This document shows, in pieces, positions 32,470-41,669 of a stretch of DNA of 64,000 bases (the stretch's first letter is position 1; every line of letters begins with the position of its first letter). The notes under the pieces are model-generated. The model was given only the letters and a program-made list of their open reading frames with translations. It made no database searches and was not told where the DNA came from. Source of the stretch: Harenicola maris (GTDB lineage: Bacteria; Pseudomonadota; Alphaproteobacteria; Rhodobacterales; Rhodobacteraceae); assembly GCA_018524345.1 (NCBI GenBank), contig JADQAZ010000002.1:930001-994000 (forward strand). The letters run 5' to 3'. Position numbers and translations under genes: made by a program.

Positions 32470-33674
32470 AGCTGCAAACCCTTGAAACCTTTGTGGTGGG
32501 CAATCCGCCGCCCCGCCACGGGGGGCGATATTTTATCTTTGTGCGGCTGACGACGGCCTGTGGGATCACCGGAATTGGCGAGATCTACAACGCCACCTTC
32601 GGGCCGGATATCTGCTGTGCCATGGCCCGCGACATGTTTGGCCGCCATTTCGACGGCGCTGACCCGCACCATATCGAAACCCTGTTCCGCAAATCCTATG
32701 GCGCGGGCTTTACGCAGCGCCCGGACGTCAGCGTCATGGGCGTGTTCAGCGGTCTGGAGATGGCCTGTTGGGACATTATCGGCAAGGCGGCTGACAAGCC
32801 CGTTTACGAATTGCTGGGCGGGCGGGTGCATGACCGTTTGCGCAGCTATTCCTATATCTATCCGCCCGCGGGCGATGTCTATCCCGACCCCGCCACCCCC
32901 AATGCCTATAATGACGCGGATATCGCGGCCGAGGTTGCCGCAGGAATGGTGGCGCAGGGGTTTACGGCGGTGAAATTTGACCCCGCTGGCCCGTTCTCTG
33001 TCTTTGATGGCCGCCAGCCGAGCCTGGACGACATCGCGCTGAGCGTCGATTTTTGCACCAAGATACGTCAAGCTGTCGGCACCAAGGCGGACCTTTTGTT
33101 CGGCACCCACGGCCAGTTCACTGTGTCGGGGGCAAAACGTATGGCCCGGGCGCTGGAGCCTTTGGACCCGCTCTGGTTCGAGGAGCCGCTTCCCCCCGAA
33201 AACCCCGCCGATATGGCGCAGGTCGCGGCCTTCACCTCGATCCCCGTTGCAGCAGGGGAACGGCTTTGCACTAAGCACGAGTTTGCGCGCCTGATCGAGG
33301 CCAGTGCCGCCTCGATCCTGCAGATCAATCTGGGGCGTGTGGGCGGTTTGTTGGAGGCCAAAAAGATCGCCTCCACAGCCGAGACACGCTCGGCGCAGAT
33401 CGCGCCGCACCTCTACTGCGGGCCGGTGGTGGCCGCGGCCAATATCCAGATCGCCACCTGCAGCCCGAACTTCCTGATCCTTGAAAGCATCGGCACCTTT
33501 GATGGCCCCTACATGAGCGCGATCAAGGGAGAGATCACATGGGAGGATGGCTATGTCATCCCCCCGAGCGCCCCCGGCCTTGGGCTGGAACTGGATGACG
33601 ATGCGATTGCCCGACTGCCGTATGAGGGCACAGAGCTGCACCTTGAAATGGCACAAACCCCGACACTCCCATAG
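32466..33674 (+). CDS. enolase-superfamily (mandelate racemase/muconate lactonizing type) protein
   Basis: The 402-residue protein matches the mandelate racemase/muconate lactonizing family: an alpha+beta capping domain (about 1-120, DIIGKAADKPVYELLGG) and a TIM barrel (about 140-370). The catalytic Lys region is TAVKFDPAGP, the second metal ligand lies in WFEEPLPPEN and the third in AAGERL. The usual first metal Asp sits where this protein has LLFGTHGQFT, apparently Gly, so metal binding may differ from classic acid-sugar dehydratases. It is coupled to the GMC gene by ATGA. A role as a dehydratase or isomerase on a sugar-acid-like substrate is inference. Confidence 0.83.
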   Translation: MKLQTLETFVVGNPPPRHGGRYFIFVRLTTACGITGIGEIYNATFGPDICCAMARDMFGRHFDGADPHHIETLFRKSYGAGFTQRPDVSVMGVFSGLEMACWDIIGKAADKPVYELLGGRVHDRLRSYSYIYPPAGDVYPDPATPNAYNDADIAAEVAAGMVAQGFTAVKFDPAGPFSVFDGRQPSLDDIALSVDFCTKIRQAVGTKADLLFGTHGQFTVSGAKRMARALEPLDPLWFEEPLPPENPADMAQVAAFTSIPVAAGERLCTKHEFARLIEASAASILQINLGRVGGLLEAKKIASTAETRSAQIAPHLYCGPVVAAANIQIATCSPNFLILESIGTFDGPYMSAIKGEITWEDGYVIPPSAPGLGLELDDDAIARLPYEGTELHLEMAQTPTLP

Positions 33675-33685
33675 GAACCACACTG

Positions 33686-35125
33686 ATGCTCACACTCGAT
33701 AAATTCTACATCGACGGCGCCTGGGTCACCCCTGCGTCCGATGCCACAATGGCAATCATGAACCCCGCCACCGCCAGCCAGATTGGAACGGTCTCCATGG
33801 GCAGTAGCGCCGATGTCGACCGCGCGGTGGCCGCCGCAAAGCGCGCCTTCGAAACCTTTTCGATGACAACACGGGCAGAGCGTCTGGCCCTGTTGGAAAA
33901 CCTTTCTGTCCACACCAAGGCACGTCTCGGCGATCTGGCCGAGGCCATGACCGCCGAAATGGGCGCGCCTGCGACCATGTCCCTTGAGGTGCAGGCCCAT
34001 TCGGGTCTGGGGCATCTTGAGGATTTCATCGCGGCGCTCAAATCGATGGAAGAGGAAGAAACCCTTCCAAACGGTGATATCGTCAGCCGCGAACCGATCG
34101 GTGTCTGCGGGCTGATCACGCCGTGGAACTGGCCGATCAACCAGATCGCGCAAAAGGTTGTCCCCGCACTGGCCGTGGGTGCCACCTGCGTTCTGAAACC
34201 CTCGGAGCACACGCCCCTCTCGGCGCAAATCTATGCCGAGATCGTGGATGCCGCGGGATACCCCGCCGGTGTGTTCAACCTTGTGCAGGGGGACGGCCCC
34301 ACCGTGGGCGCCGCCATGTCGCGGCACCCTGATATCGATATGATGTCCTTTACCGGCTCCACCCGCGCGGGGACATTGGTGTCAAAGGACGCCGCCCAGA
34401 CCATCAAGCGTGTCACGCTGGAGCTCGGGGGCAAATCACCGAACCTCGTGTTTGCCGATGCCAACCTAGAGGCCTGCGTGCCCAGCAGCGTGGCGGAGTG
34501 TTTCTACAACACGGGGCAGTCCTGCAATGCGCCAACCCGCCTTTTGGTGGAACGCAGCTGTTATGACCGCGTGCTTGAGCTTGCCAAAGCCGCGGCCGAG
34601 GCTCAGGCCGTGGGCGATCCGGCGCAGCCCGGCGATCACATCGGCCCTGTCTTTGACAAGATCCAATACGACCGTGTGCAAACCATGATCGGGGTCGGGA
34701 TCGAAGAGGGCGCGCGCCTGCTGGTCGGCGGTCTGGGCAAACCCGACGGGTTTGACGCAGGCTGGTATGTAAAGCCCACGATCTTTTGCGATGTGCACCC
34801 CGACATGCGGATCTCGCGAGAGGAGATCTTCGGCCCCGTTCTGGTGATCACCCCGTTCGACAGTGAGGAAGAGGCCATCGCGCTGGCCAATGACACCGAA
34901 TACGGCCTTGCGGCCTATGTGCAATCCGGCGACGAGGCGCGCGTGTCGCGCGTTGTGCGCCGCCTGCGCTCCGGCACGATCCAGATCAACGGGCGCGGGC
35001 CGGATTATGGCTCCCCCTTCGGCGGCTACAAACAATCCGGCAATGGCCGCGAGGGCGGTGTCTTCGGGTTGGAGGATTACCTAGAGATCAAGGTCAGGCC
35101 GCCGTTTACGGCATGGGCTGATTGA
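33686..35125 (+). CDS. NAD(P)-dependent aldehyde dehydrogenase
   Basis: The 479-residue enzyme belongs to the ALDH superfamily. Seen: the NAD-binding GLITPWNWPINQIAQKV region, general base Glu in TLELGGKSPNLVF, nucleophile Cys in YNTGQSCNAPTRLL, and the conserved EIFGPVLVITPF and GSPFGGYKQSGNGREGG stretches. The length is standard. It lies 11 nt after the enolase-superfamily gene, last in the plus-strand operon. In this operon it probably converts the aldehyde made by the GMC enzyme to an acid. Confidence 0.95.
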   Translation: MLTLDKFYIDGAWVTPASDATMAIMNPATASQIGTVSMGSSADVDRAVAAAKRAFETFSMTTRAERLALLENLSVHTKARLGDLAEAMTAEMGAPATMSLEVQAHSGLGHLEDFIAALKSMEEEETLPNGDIVSREPIGVCGLITPWNWPINQIAQKVVPALAVGATCVLKPSEHTPLSAQIYAEIVDAAGYPAGVFNLVQGDGPTVGAAMSRHPDIDMMSFTGSTRAGTLVSKDAAQTIKRVTLELGGKSPNLVFADANLEACVPSSVAECFYNTGQSCNAPTRLLVERSCYDRVLELAKAAAEAQAVGDPAQPGDHIGPVFDKIQYDRVQTMIGVGIEEGARLLVGGLGKPDGFDAGWYVKPTIFCDVHPDMRISREEIFGPVLVITPFDSEEEAIALANDTEYGLAAYVQSGDEARVSRVVRRLRSGTIQINGRGPDYGSPFGGYKQSGNGREGGVFGLEDYLEIKVRPPFTAWAD

Positions 35126-35136
35126 TCCTGAAGGGA

Positions 35137-35168
35137 ATAGGGGCGCCGGTTCATACCGGCGCCCCTAT
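35137..35168. terminator. strong bidirectional terminator between catabolic operons
   Basis: A perfect 14-bp stem (ATAGGGGCGCCGGT with its complement) surrounds a TCAT tetraloop and is followed by TTTG. It lies 12 nt after the ALDH stop and 6 nt beyond the stop of the convergent dioxygenase gene, so it can serve both operons. Confidence 0.9.
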
Positions 35169-35173
35169 TTGCA

Positions 35174-36283
35174 TTACGCCTTCTGTGAGGCGATCCGGTA
35201 GGTGCTGCGCATGGCGGCGCGGTCGGTATAGCACCCCCGCAGATGCCGACTGCCGCTTTCTGCGACATAGCCTTCGCGGCCATGCACGATGCGATGGTTG
35301 TCAAAGACAACGCAGTTGCCCGCCTCGGAGCGGAACTTCATCACGAACCTGTCTTCCTGCATCATGCGGATGAATTTGACGAAAGCGGGATAGTAGACAT
35401 CGAGCAATTCCTGCGGCAAATCCATGTTGTCCTGCAAATGCTGCGAGATCGTGACCCCCGTCACATTGCCGTCCTGATCTGTCTCGATCACCCGCTGATG
35501 GGAGCGGTAGTCAATCTTGTCGTGGCGATAGAAGAACGGGATTTTGTGGCTTGCCAGCAGGTCAAAGGCTTCGGGGTCCTCTGCCTTCAGGGCCATCGCA
35601 ACGGCAACACCATCCAGAAACAGCGAAGCGCCGCCATCCACGGTGTTCTCGATACAGTGCAAGAACTGCACCCCCGGGGCGGCCTCTTCTCCGGGTAGGT
35701 CGGTGTGCATCTCCAATGGCCCGGCGGTAAAGGCAAGGTTGGTCGGGTTGATTTCAACGCGCACGTTAAAGAACAACCCTTCGCCTGACGGGGTGACAGG
35801 GCCAATCGCCTCAACCAGATTTGGCAGGCTTTCTTCTGTCGGCTCCATGTCGGTGACAATCGCAATGCCATCGACGATCAGCGCGCGGGTCAGGGCCGCG
35901 CGGCCAGCGTCCGTTCCGATCACCTCCGCTTGGCTCACCTTCGAGATATTCGGCAGAAAATTACCGTACCAAACGTTCCGCTCCAGAGCCGCAACATCAC
36001 TGGCCCGCCCATTGGCGGCCACCTGTTCGAGCAAGGCAAGAGAGACCTCGCTGGAGGTGTCTTCGGCCTCCCAGTCGATCACCAGCATATCATTCTTGAA
36101 CGCCATGCCTGTCGGTCTGGGCGCTGTGGGAAGGTGCGAGACGTCGAAAATCCGTTCCCGCGTCTGGGGGTCGATGCTTGCGATGCTCGCATCGCGCAGC
36201 CAGTAGTAGTTGAAGTATTTCGGTCCATTGGACAGGGGCACCAAGACCCCGTTGTCCTGCATTTCAAACTCTGTGTTTGCCAT
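35174..36283 (-). CDS. Fe(II)/2-oxoglutarate-dependent dioxygenase (gamma-butyrobetaine hydroxylase/TauD type)
   Basis: The 369-residue protein resembles gamma-butyrobetaine hydroxylase: an N-terminal DUF971-like domain (YFNYYWLRDASIASIDPQT, about 15-100) and a TauD-type catalytic domain. The iron ligands appear as the MHTDLP motif (His, Asp) and the distal RIVHGREGY His, with a following Arg for 2-oxoglutarate. Members hydroxylate carnitine precursors or related amines. It converges on the plus-strand operon and is followed in its own operon by class II aldolase and hydroxyisobutyrate-type dehydrogenase genes. The substrate is unknown. Confidence 0.86.
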   Translation of the reverse strand: MANTEFEMQDNGVLVPLSNGPKYFNYYWLRDASIASIDPQTRERIFDVSHLPTAPRPTGMAFKNDMLVIDWEAEDTSSEVSLALLEQVAANGRASDVAALERNVWYGNFLPNISKVSQAEVIGTDAGRAALTRALIVDGIAIVTDMEPTEESLPNLVEAIGPVTPSGEGLFFNVRVEINPTNLAFTAGPLEMHTDLPGEEAAPGVQFLHCIENTVDGGASLFLDGVAVAMALKAEDPEAFDLLASHKIPFFYRHDKIDYRSHQRVIETDQDGNVTGVTISQHLQDNMDLPQELLDVYYPAFVKFIRMMQEDRFVMKFRSEAGNCVVFDNHRIVHGREGYVAESGSRHLRGCYTDRAAMRSTYRIASQKA

Positions 36284-36313
36284 GGTCGTTATCTCGTGAA
36301 CTAGGAGGGTGGT

Positions 36314-37057
36314 TTAGCTGGCGTAGGTGTCGCCAGCGGTGTCAAGAATGGCCTTGATCTGGCTTAGATGGGCCTCGGCCTGTCCGGGGTAGTCATCCAG
36401 CTCCTGCGCTGTCTTCTCCGCAACCTCGTCGGACAGGACCCGCAGGGGCTGACCCGTTTGCAACGCGCGGATGTAGGTCTCTGCCGCGCGTTCAAAGTAG
36501 TAGAGGCGGTTGAAGGCATCGGCGGCAGAGCTGCCGACAACAAGCACCCCGTGATTGCCCATGATCATCACCTTCTTGGCAGGATCCGAAAGCATCTCCG
36601 CACAGCGGATCCCCTCGGATTCAAAGGCCAGCCCGCCAAAGGCATCATCCACGACATAGCGGTTAAAGAAGGTCGCGGTGTTCTGGTCGATCGGGGGCAG
36701 GGTGCTGTCGGCCAAACAGGCCAGAACCGTGGACCAGATTGAATGGGTGTGCATCACGCATCGCGCATGGGGACACAGGCGATGGATCGACCCATGCAAC
36801 CCCCAAGCCGTGGGATCGGGCGCATCCGGCCTGTCCAGGGCCGAAGGATCATTCGCGTCCAAAAGCAGCAGGTCAGAGGCCTTCACCTGCGAGAAATGCA
36901 CCTGATTGGGGTTGATCAGAAACTGCGTCCCGTCCTCATTCACAGCAAGGCTGAAATGATTGGCCACCGCTTCATGCATGTTCAGGCGGGCCGCCCAGCG
37001 GAAGGTCGCGGCCAGATCTGCGCGCGCCTCCCAATGCTCCATATTGGTGTCTTTCAT
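36314..37057 (-). CDS. class II aldolase/adducin-family protein
   Basis: The 247-residue protein has the class II aldolase fold, with zinc-type His residues in CVMHTHSIWST, the NHFSLAV segment at about 33, and IMGNHGVLVVGSSA, all typical of fuculose-phosphate aldolase and related decarboxylases. It starts 4 nt after the stop of the upstream dehydrogenase gene and 31 nt before the dioxygenase, so the three genes form an operon. Retro-aldol cleavage of a hydroxylated intermediate is a reasonable inference. Confidence 0.88.
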   Translation of the reverse strand: MKDTNMEHWEARADLAATFRWAARLNMHEAVANHFSLAVNEDGTQFLINPNQVHFSQVKASDLLLLDANDPSALDRPDAPDPTAWGLHGSIHRLCPHARCVMHTHSIWSTVLACLADSTLPPIDQNTATFFNRYVVDDAFGGLAFESEGIRCAEMLSDPAKKVMIMGNHGVLVVGSSAADAFNRLYYFERAAETYIRALQTGQPLRVLSDEVAEKTAQELDDYPGQAEAHLSQIKAILDTAGDTYAS

Positions 37058-37061
37058 CGCC

Positions 37062-38030
37062 TTACTCCGCGAGAACAGGTTTGCTAAGGCCGGTCGGGAT
37101 GACCTCATAGCCCTGCTCCTCGGGCTCATCATCGGTCAGCTCCGATGGAAAGCCGCTCGCGGTCACATCAAGGCCGGTCGCGTCTTCCAAACGGCGGATG
37201 ATGTTCGGTGACAATTCGCGCTCGCCGTAGCGTGCGATCCCGTCGTTGAAAATCTCCACCATCAGCGGGCTGATTTCCAAGGGAACACCTGCGTCCTCGG
37301 CCAGTTGCTGAAACAGCCCGATGTCTTTTTTGACCAGATCCATGGTAAAGGAAATGTCGCGTGACCCGTTCAGGATGACCTGACTTTCGGTCTCATGCAC
37401 AAAGGAGGTCCCCGAGCTGATCTTCATCGCCTCATAGGTGGTGTTCAGATCGATGCCCGCGGCCTTCATCGTGACAAGGGCCTCGCAACAGGTCAGCAGG
37501 TTCGCAGTGGCCAGATAGTTTGTCATGACCTTGAGGGTCGAGGCAGAGCCGATCTCGCCCGTGTGCAAAACGCGGCGGCCCAGCGTCGTCAGGGTCGGCA
37601 GCATCCGTTCAAAGGTCGCGCGGTCACAGCCCGCAAAGATCGAGATATTGCCCGTATCCGCCCGATGGCAGCCGCCAGAAACGGGGCATTCGATCGCGGC
37701 GCCGCCCTTCTGCGCAACCAGATCCGCGAGGCGCTTCACCTCTGACACTTCGGTCGTGGACATTTCCATCCAGATCTTGGTCTCATCCACCTCGGGCAAC
37801 ATGGCCTCAACCACGATTGCACAAGCGGCAGGGGAGGGCAGGCAGGTAATGACAGCATCACAGGCCCGCATCAGTTCGGCAGGGGTGCCCACCGTCTTTG
37901 CGCCCTTGGCCACGAAACCCGCAACCAGTTCGGGATTAAGATCAAGAACCGTCAGATCAAACCCGTTGCGCAACAGGCTTCCAGCCAGCTTTCCCCCGAC
38001 ATTCCCGAGCCCTACAAACCCCATTTTCAT
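37062..38030 (-). CDS. NAD(P)-dependent hydroxyacid dehydrogenase (3-hydroxyisobutyrate dehydrogenase family)
   Basis: The 322-residue protein has the Rossmann motif MGFVGLGNVGGKLAGSLL at the N-terminus, the substrate-binding ECPVSGGCHRADTG signature at about residue 118, and the LKVMTNYLA helix carrying the presumed catalytic Lys. The C-terminal helical domain (about 165-290) matches the family, with a 30-residue acidic tail beyond it. It is the first gene of the minus-strand operon with the aldolase and dioxygenase. The substrate is probably a beta-hydroxyacid. Confidence 0.9.
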   Translation of the reverse strand: MKMGFVGLGNVGGKLAGSLLRNGFDLTVLDLNPELVAGFVAKGAKTVGTPAELMRACDAVITCLPSPAACAIVVEAMLPEVDETKIWMEMSTTEVSEVKRLADLVAQKGGAAIECPVSGGCHRADTGNISIFAGCDRATFERMLPTLTTLGRRVLHTGEIGSASTLKVMTNYLATANLLTCCEALVTMKAAGIDLNTTYEAMKISSGTSFVHETESQVILNGSRDISFTMDLVKKDIGLFQQLAEDAGVPLEISPLMVEIFNDGIARYGERELSPNIIRRLEDATGLDVTASGFPSELTDDEPEEQGYEVIPTGLSKPVLAE

Positions 38031-38382
38031 ATATTCTACTCCAATCCAGATAAATCCTTGCGGTCATAGACTGTTTGAGGGCCGTGCAAGAGAAGCGAAA
38101 GCAATGAATTTAACCGCATTGGGGTAATTTCAATTAACCTTGCACCAGAGCGCCCCTCGCGATGAAACATGCCTGCGCGAGTCTATCCACAGATCCCGGA
38201 GAGATCAGCCGCACGTCAATTCTCCCCCGTTTGCGGCTACAGACTTTCGGTGTGGTGGGGCCAGTGTCGGGGTCCGGGTTGTGATCCCCAAGATTTTCGC
38301 ATTTGTCTGCAACTGCGAGGGGGGGTACGCTTGCGTCGACCTGCCTCCTTGTCGAGTGTTCTCCGAAAAAGGTGAATGTATT
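38031..38382. other. intergenic region at the start of the polysaccharide locus
   Basis: No gene is supported in these 352 bases. The first third contains the promoter side of the dehydrogenase operon; the rest is a transition to the more AT-rich polysaccharide DNA. Short frames do not resemble known proteins, and I see no strong repeat. Confidence 0.5.
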
Positions 38383-39564
38383 TCAGGAACGCAAGTCAGC
38401 TGGGCTTGAATTGGGAGCGTTCATAAATGCACTTAAGAGTAGTGTCCACAAAAGGAGGTAAACTCCATCCATATATGCAAAAACCTGGTAACTTGTCTTG
38501 AGGAACATCGGTATTTCTATAAGAATTGCGCAAAGTATCACTCTGTTTAAGGGGATGGACTTACAAGCTATAAAAGAAAAGACCATTGAAAAAAATATTC
38601 CTAGTTTTCCAAGTACTCCCCAAAATCCATTTTCAATGTCGTACTTGGAGTTTTGAAAAAAGGCGGCGTCGGGAGTTGGCACTCCTGGCGTCAACGCTAC
38701 AAAGAATCCGACGCCGAAAAGAAAACTCAAAGTTGAGCTTGTCAGGGTTTCTCTGGCATGAGCAATCTCAAAGGCTCGTGTTCGATCTGCCAGCGCCTCA
38801 TTGGGACCGGTGCCGGCCGCAAACTCAAGTATCCGCAAAAAAGCTGTCGGGTTTATGTACACCAAAAGCCCGATCAAGACCAGAATTGCCAATGATGCCC
38901 GGATAAGTCTGCGAATTGATATCTTTGAGAAAGTTGCTACTAGCATTGCCAAAACCAAGCCAACCAAAACGGATTTTGAGCCAGTTCCAAGAAGTACAAC
39001 GATCGCACAAAATAGGCTAAAATATTTCCCCCTTTCCATTGAGTAGAAGGCAACCAAAGAAAAACTAGTAGTTTGAAAAATCATTACTCTGGTCCCAATG
39101 TCGGTCATTGATAGGGCGTTCGCGAAGCTATTTCCCCAAAAATATGAGGCGGTTTGAAGGGCTCCGCAAAAGGTAAAAATAGAAACCGAAAAATCGAATA
39201 ATTTTCTTACGTTTAATTTTGTGAGTAATATTGATCTTTGCAGAAGTATGAGGCGGCTCCTATAGCTCACAATTACCAAAATCATGAGTGCGAAAGGGAC
39301 AAATGATCGTACTGCCTGATAGGCCGAGTTTTCACGGAAGGGGTGAACCGAAATTTGAATTAGAGAGTTTAAGGTAAGTAAACCAAAGAATAAAAGAGAG
39401 AGCGTCACGCCCTTAGTATTCAGTCCTCCATAAAATATCGCAGGCAAGCATAACAGAATTGCGAGTGGTTGGCAGAGTGAGTTGGGTAGAGCAAGTGGGA
39501 AAGATAATATTACGAGCGGGGCCATGTAGATATAGAGAGTAAAATCTCCTCTGGACAGTTTCAT
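38383..39564 (-). CDS. polysaccharide polymerase/O-antigen ligase-like membrane protein
   Basis: The 393-residue protein has about ten membrane helices and a central loop with ALADRTRAFEIAHARETL, then a helix pattern ending with YMDGVYLLLWTLLLSAF. This is the layout of Wzy-type polymerases and O-antigen ligases, although sequence similarity to any characterised member is weak. GC content and codon use are clearly lower than in the flanking catabolic genes, typical of polysaccharide loci acquired by transfer. I infer that it polymerises the repeat unit made by the neighbouring glycosyltransferases. It resembles in type the broken gene at 6542 but differs in sequence. Confidence 0.75.
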   Translation of the reverse strand: MKLSRGDFTLYIYMAPLVILSFPLALPNSLCQPLAILLCLPAIFYGGLNTKGVTLSLLFFGLLTLNSLIQISVHPFRENSAYQAVRSFVPFALMILVIVSYRSRLILLQRSILLTKLNVRKLFDFSVSIFTFCGALQTASYFWGNSFANALSMTDIGTRVMIFQTTSFSLVAFYSMERGKYFSLFCAIVVLLGTGSKSVLVGLVLAMLVATFSKISIRRLIRASLAILVLIGLLVYINPTAFLRILEFAAGTGPNEALADRTRAFEIAHARETLTSSTLSFLFGVGFFVALTPGVPTPDAAFFQNSKYDIENGFWGVLGKLGIFFSMVFSFIACKSIPLNRVILCAILIEIPMFLKTSYQVFAYMDGVYLLLWTLLLSAFMNAPNSSPADLRS

Positions 39565-39769
39565 CCGCTACACTCCTATAATTGAGGTGCCCATAATCTT
39601 TAGGCAATTTTCCAATTCTTTTTCCTCTGTTTGGCTCTGTAGTCAACTGACGATAGTATGCCGGTGACCTGAGCCCGAAGTTTCCTCCAACCTGCGAAGA
39701 GTCCTTGGGTTTGTTTTGATGGCCTCACGCGGCCAGTTTGTCCATGTTCATTTTCTATGCAAATTCAAT

Positions 39770-40500
39770 CGGTGTCAGGTTGTACCGCGACGAATGTGAA
39801 CTTTGATAGTTGTAATCGCCGTGCCATGCCTCCAGCGTTTCACAGGCCTCGGCCAGTGAGCTGAAGAGCGTTTCATTGAGTCATTCGTCACGCAGCTTGC
39901 CGTTGAATCTCTGTATGAATGCGTTTTGGTTGGTTTTGCCCAGCGCGATGTAGTGCCAGTCGATCCCTGTGCCCTTAACCCACCGTAGGATGGCCATGCT
40001 GGTAAATTCGGTGGCATTGTCGGAATCGACTGTCGCCGGCGCCCTGTGCTCGGAAATGACCCGGTCCAAATCCCGTGTCACCCGGAAGCACGACAGCGGC
40101 GTGTCGGCGACCAACGCGGGGTTCTCGCGTGTTCACCACGGCCAGAATGCGAAACCGGCGACCATCTGTCTGCGCATCAGGCACGGAGTCGCGCGACCAC
40201 CTTTGATTGAGCCCGTTCGGCACGACCATCGGCTTTCTGGTGTCCAGAGCTCGCCTCCTGGCGTCTCGGCGGCGCACTTGGAACTTCTCTTCGCGATAGA
40301 TCCGACGAAACTGTTTGTGGTTCACTTGCTTGCCCAGCCGGTTCACCATCGCATGCCGACGCCGATCGCCGAACCGGCGAGGTTCCTTGCCTTGGCGGCA
40401 GCCTTCATTTCATTCCACAGCTCCGTGTCATCGTCTCGGCGCGCCTGATATCGCACCGTAGTCGGATCTATGCCCGGAGCAGAGCACGCTCGCTTACCTG
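39770..40500 (-). pseudogene. IS3-family OrfB transposase, frame-shifted
   Basis: Overlapping frames on the minus strand each give part of an integrase-core protein: VNHKQFRRIYREEKFQVRRR, then SRDSVPDAQTDGRRFRIL (normally WSMDFV..DGR), [17 protein letters not shown], and [17 protein letters not shown]. Together they cover the catalytic DDE region in broken form, so the transposase is inactive. Confidence 0.75.
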
Positions 40501-40541
40501 ATGGGCCACCGCCTTCCGCTTGGCATTGGGCGTTACCGCTT

Positions 40542-40811
40542 TTACGAGTTCACATCCCGGAGCATGGCGGTGTCCAACATCTGCCCAGCCAACAGTTTCT
40601 TGAGCTTGGCATTCTCAGTCTCAAGCGCGCGCAGCCTCTTGGCATCTGACGGCTTAGTGCCGCCATACCTCGGCTTGTAATTGTAAAAGGAGCGTTGGCT
40701 GACCCCATGGCGCCTACACACGTCAGCCGTCTTCTCGCCAGCTTCCTGTTCTTTGATCATCTGAATAATCGGTTCGCCGGCGAATCTAGCCTTCTTTGGT
40801 TCGTCCTTCAT
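40542..40811 (-). CDS. IS3-family OrfA transposase
   Basis: The 89-residue product is a typical OrfA: a helix-turn-helix (ADVCRRHGVSQRSFYNYKPR) followed by a leucine-zipper-like helix (LRALETENAKLKKLLAGQML). The frame looks intact, but its OrfB partner is broken, so the element should not transpose by itself. Confidence 0.8.
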   Translation of the reverse strand: MKDEPKKARFAGEPIIQMIKEQEAGEKTADVCRRHGVSQRSFYNYKPRYGGTKPSDAKRLRALETENAKLKKLLAGQMLDTAMLRDVNS

Positions 40812-40822
40812 TTGGGCGCACT

Positions 40823-40912
40823 CTACACAAAGCCGGAGATGTTTCTGGGGTTAAAGTCAAATACGATGCGCAGTACCTCCCGGCTGAATTCGTCAATCGG
40901 TTTCTGTCCCAT
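40823..40912 (-). pseudogene. short remnant resembling an OrfA N-terminus
   Basis: A 29-residue frame with a good AAAGGAG ribosome site begins MGQKPIDEFSREVLRIVF, similar to the start of IS3-type OrfA proteins, and then stops. It lies between the two IS remnants and is probably a leftover of the second element. It is too short for certainty. Confidence 0.35.
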
Positions 40913-40934
40913 AGGCAATCTCCTTTGTTGTGAT

Positions 40935-41440
40935 AAATGCTATCGAGAGAGCCGCATCAGGCCGCGACACGATCACCATCATCGACTGGTGCTCGCGCAA
41001 GGTTCTGGCATGGCGCATCTCGAACCCGCTGAAGACCGACTTCTGTGTCTAAGAGTGACTGACGCGATGGCCAAGTACGGACCGCCAGAGATCATTAACA
41101 ACGAAAAGGGCGGGCAGTCCACGTCCTTCGTCTGGGCGGATCGATTGGCCCATCTGGCGTGTGCATCTCAATAGATGGCAAGGGCAGGTTCCATGACAGT
41201 GCCTTTCTTAATCGATTTGGGAGTCCCCTGAAATGCGATTGGGTCTACCTTCACGATTGGGAAGCCGGATCATAGGCACGCGCCGAGATCGCAAAAATGG
41301 TAGAGTTCTACATTCGCAAACGTCCACACATTGCCCATAGCGGCAAATCCCCACCCGTGATCTATTGGCTGAGCAAGGGGGATGCCAAACCCGGTCAGTG
41401 GGGCCAAACAGTAGCTTCCTTTGCGCTGAAACTGTCCAAA
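40935..41440 (+). pseudogene. second IS3-family OrfB remnant, plus strand
   Basis: Plus-strand frames here give consecutive pieces of another integrase-core transposase: ITIIDWCSRKVLAWRI, TDAMAKYGPPEIINNEKGGQ, DGKGRFHDSAFLNRF, VYLHDWEAGS and VEFYIRKRPHIAHSGKSPPV. Stop codons near 41047 and 41172 and at least one frame change break it. It is not the same element as the minus-strand copy. Its right end lies 230 bp before the pyruvyl transferase gene. Confidence 0.75.
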
Positions 41441-41669
41441 CATTGGGGATTAACCCAGATCGAGCCGTTGCGATGGCTGGCGAGTAGGATAGGTTCAAGA
41501 CAGCCTTGAAAGTTTAGAGGGTATCAAAGCCAATCTCATCAGACGTTGGTTTTCTGGCCTGAGATGATAGTATGGCTTGCGTTCCGGGAAGAAGGCGGCC
41601 TACCGTTGAAAAAACTTACTTAAACCTTTTCGCTCACTTGTTTTTCTCTTTGCTGAACCGGAAGCAACA

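Larger units (their letters stand above)
39730..40825 (-). mobile_element. degenerate IS3-family insertion sequence, minus strand
   Basis: A two-gene IS3-type element: an OrfA reading frame at 40542-40811 and fragments of an OrfB integrase-core frame at about 39770-40500, all on the minus strand. OrfB is broken by frame shifts and stops. I could not identify terminal inverted repeats with confidence, so the borders are approximate. It lies between the polymerase-like gene and the pyruvyl transferase gene. Confidence 0.7.

Noticed and set aside
40695-41174. A 159-codon plus-strand gene spanning the two IS remnants
   Set aside because: Its first part is antisense to the IS OrfA and its second is an out-of-context transposase fragment, so it is a chance fusion of frames.
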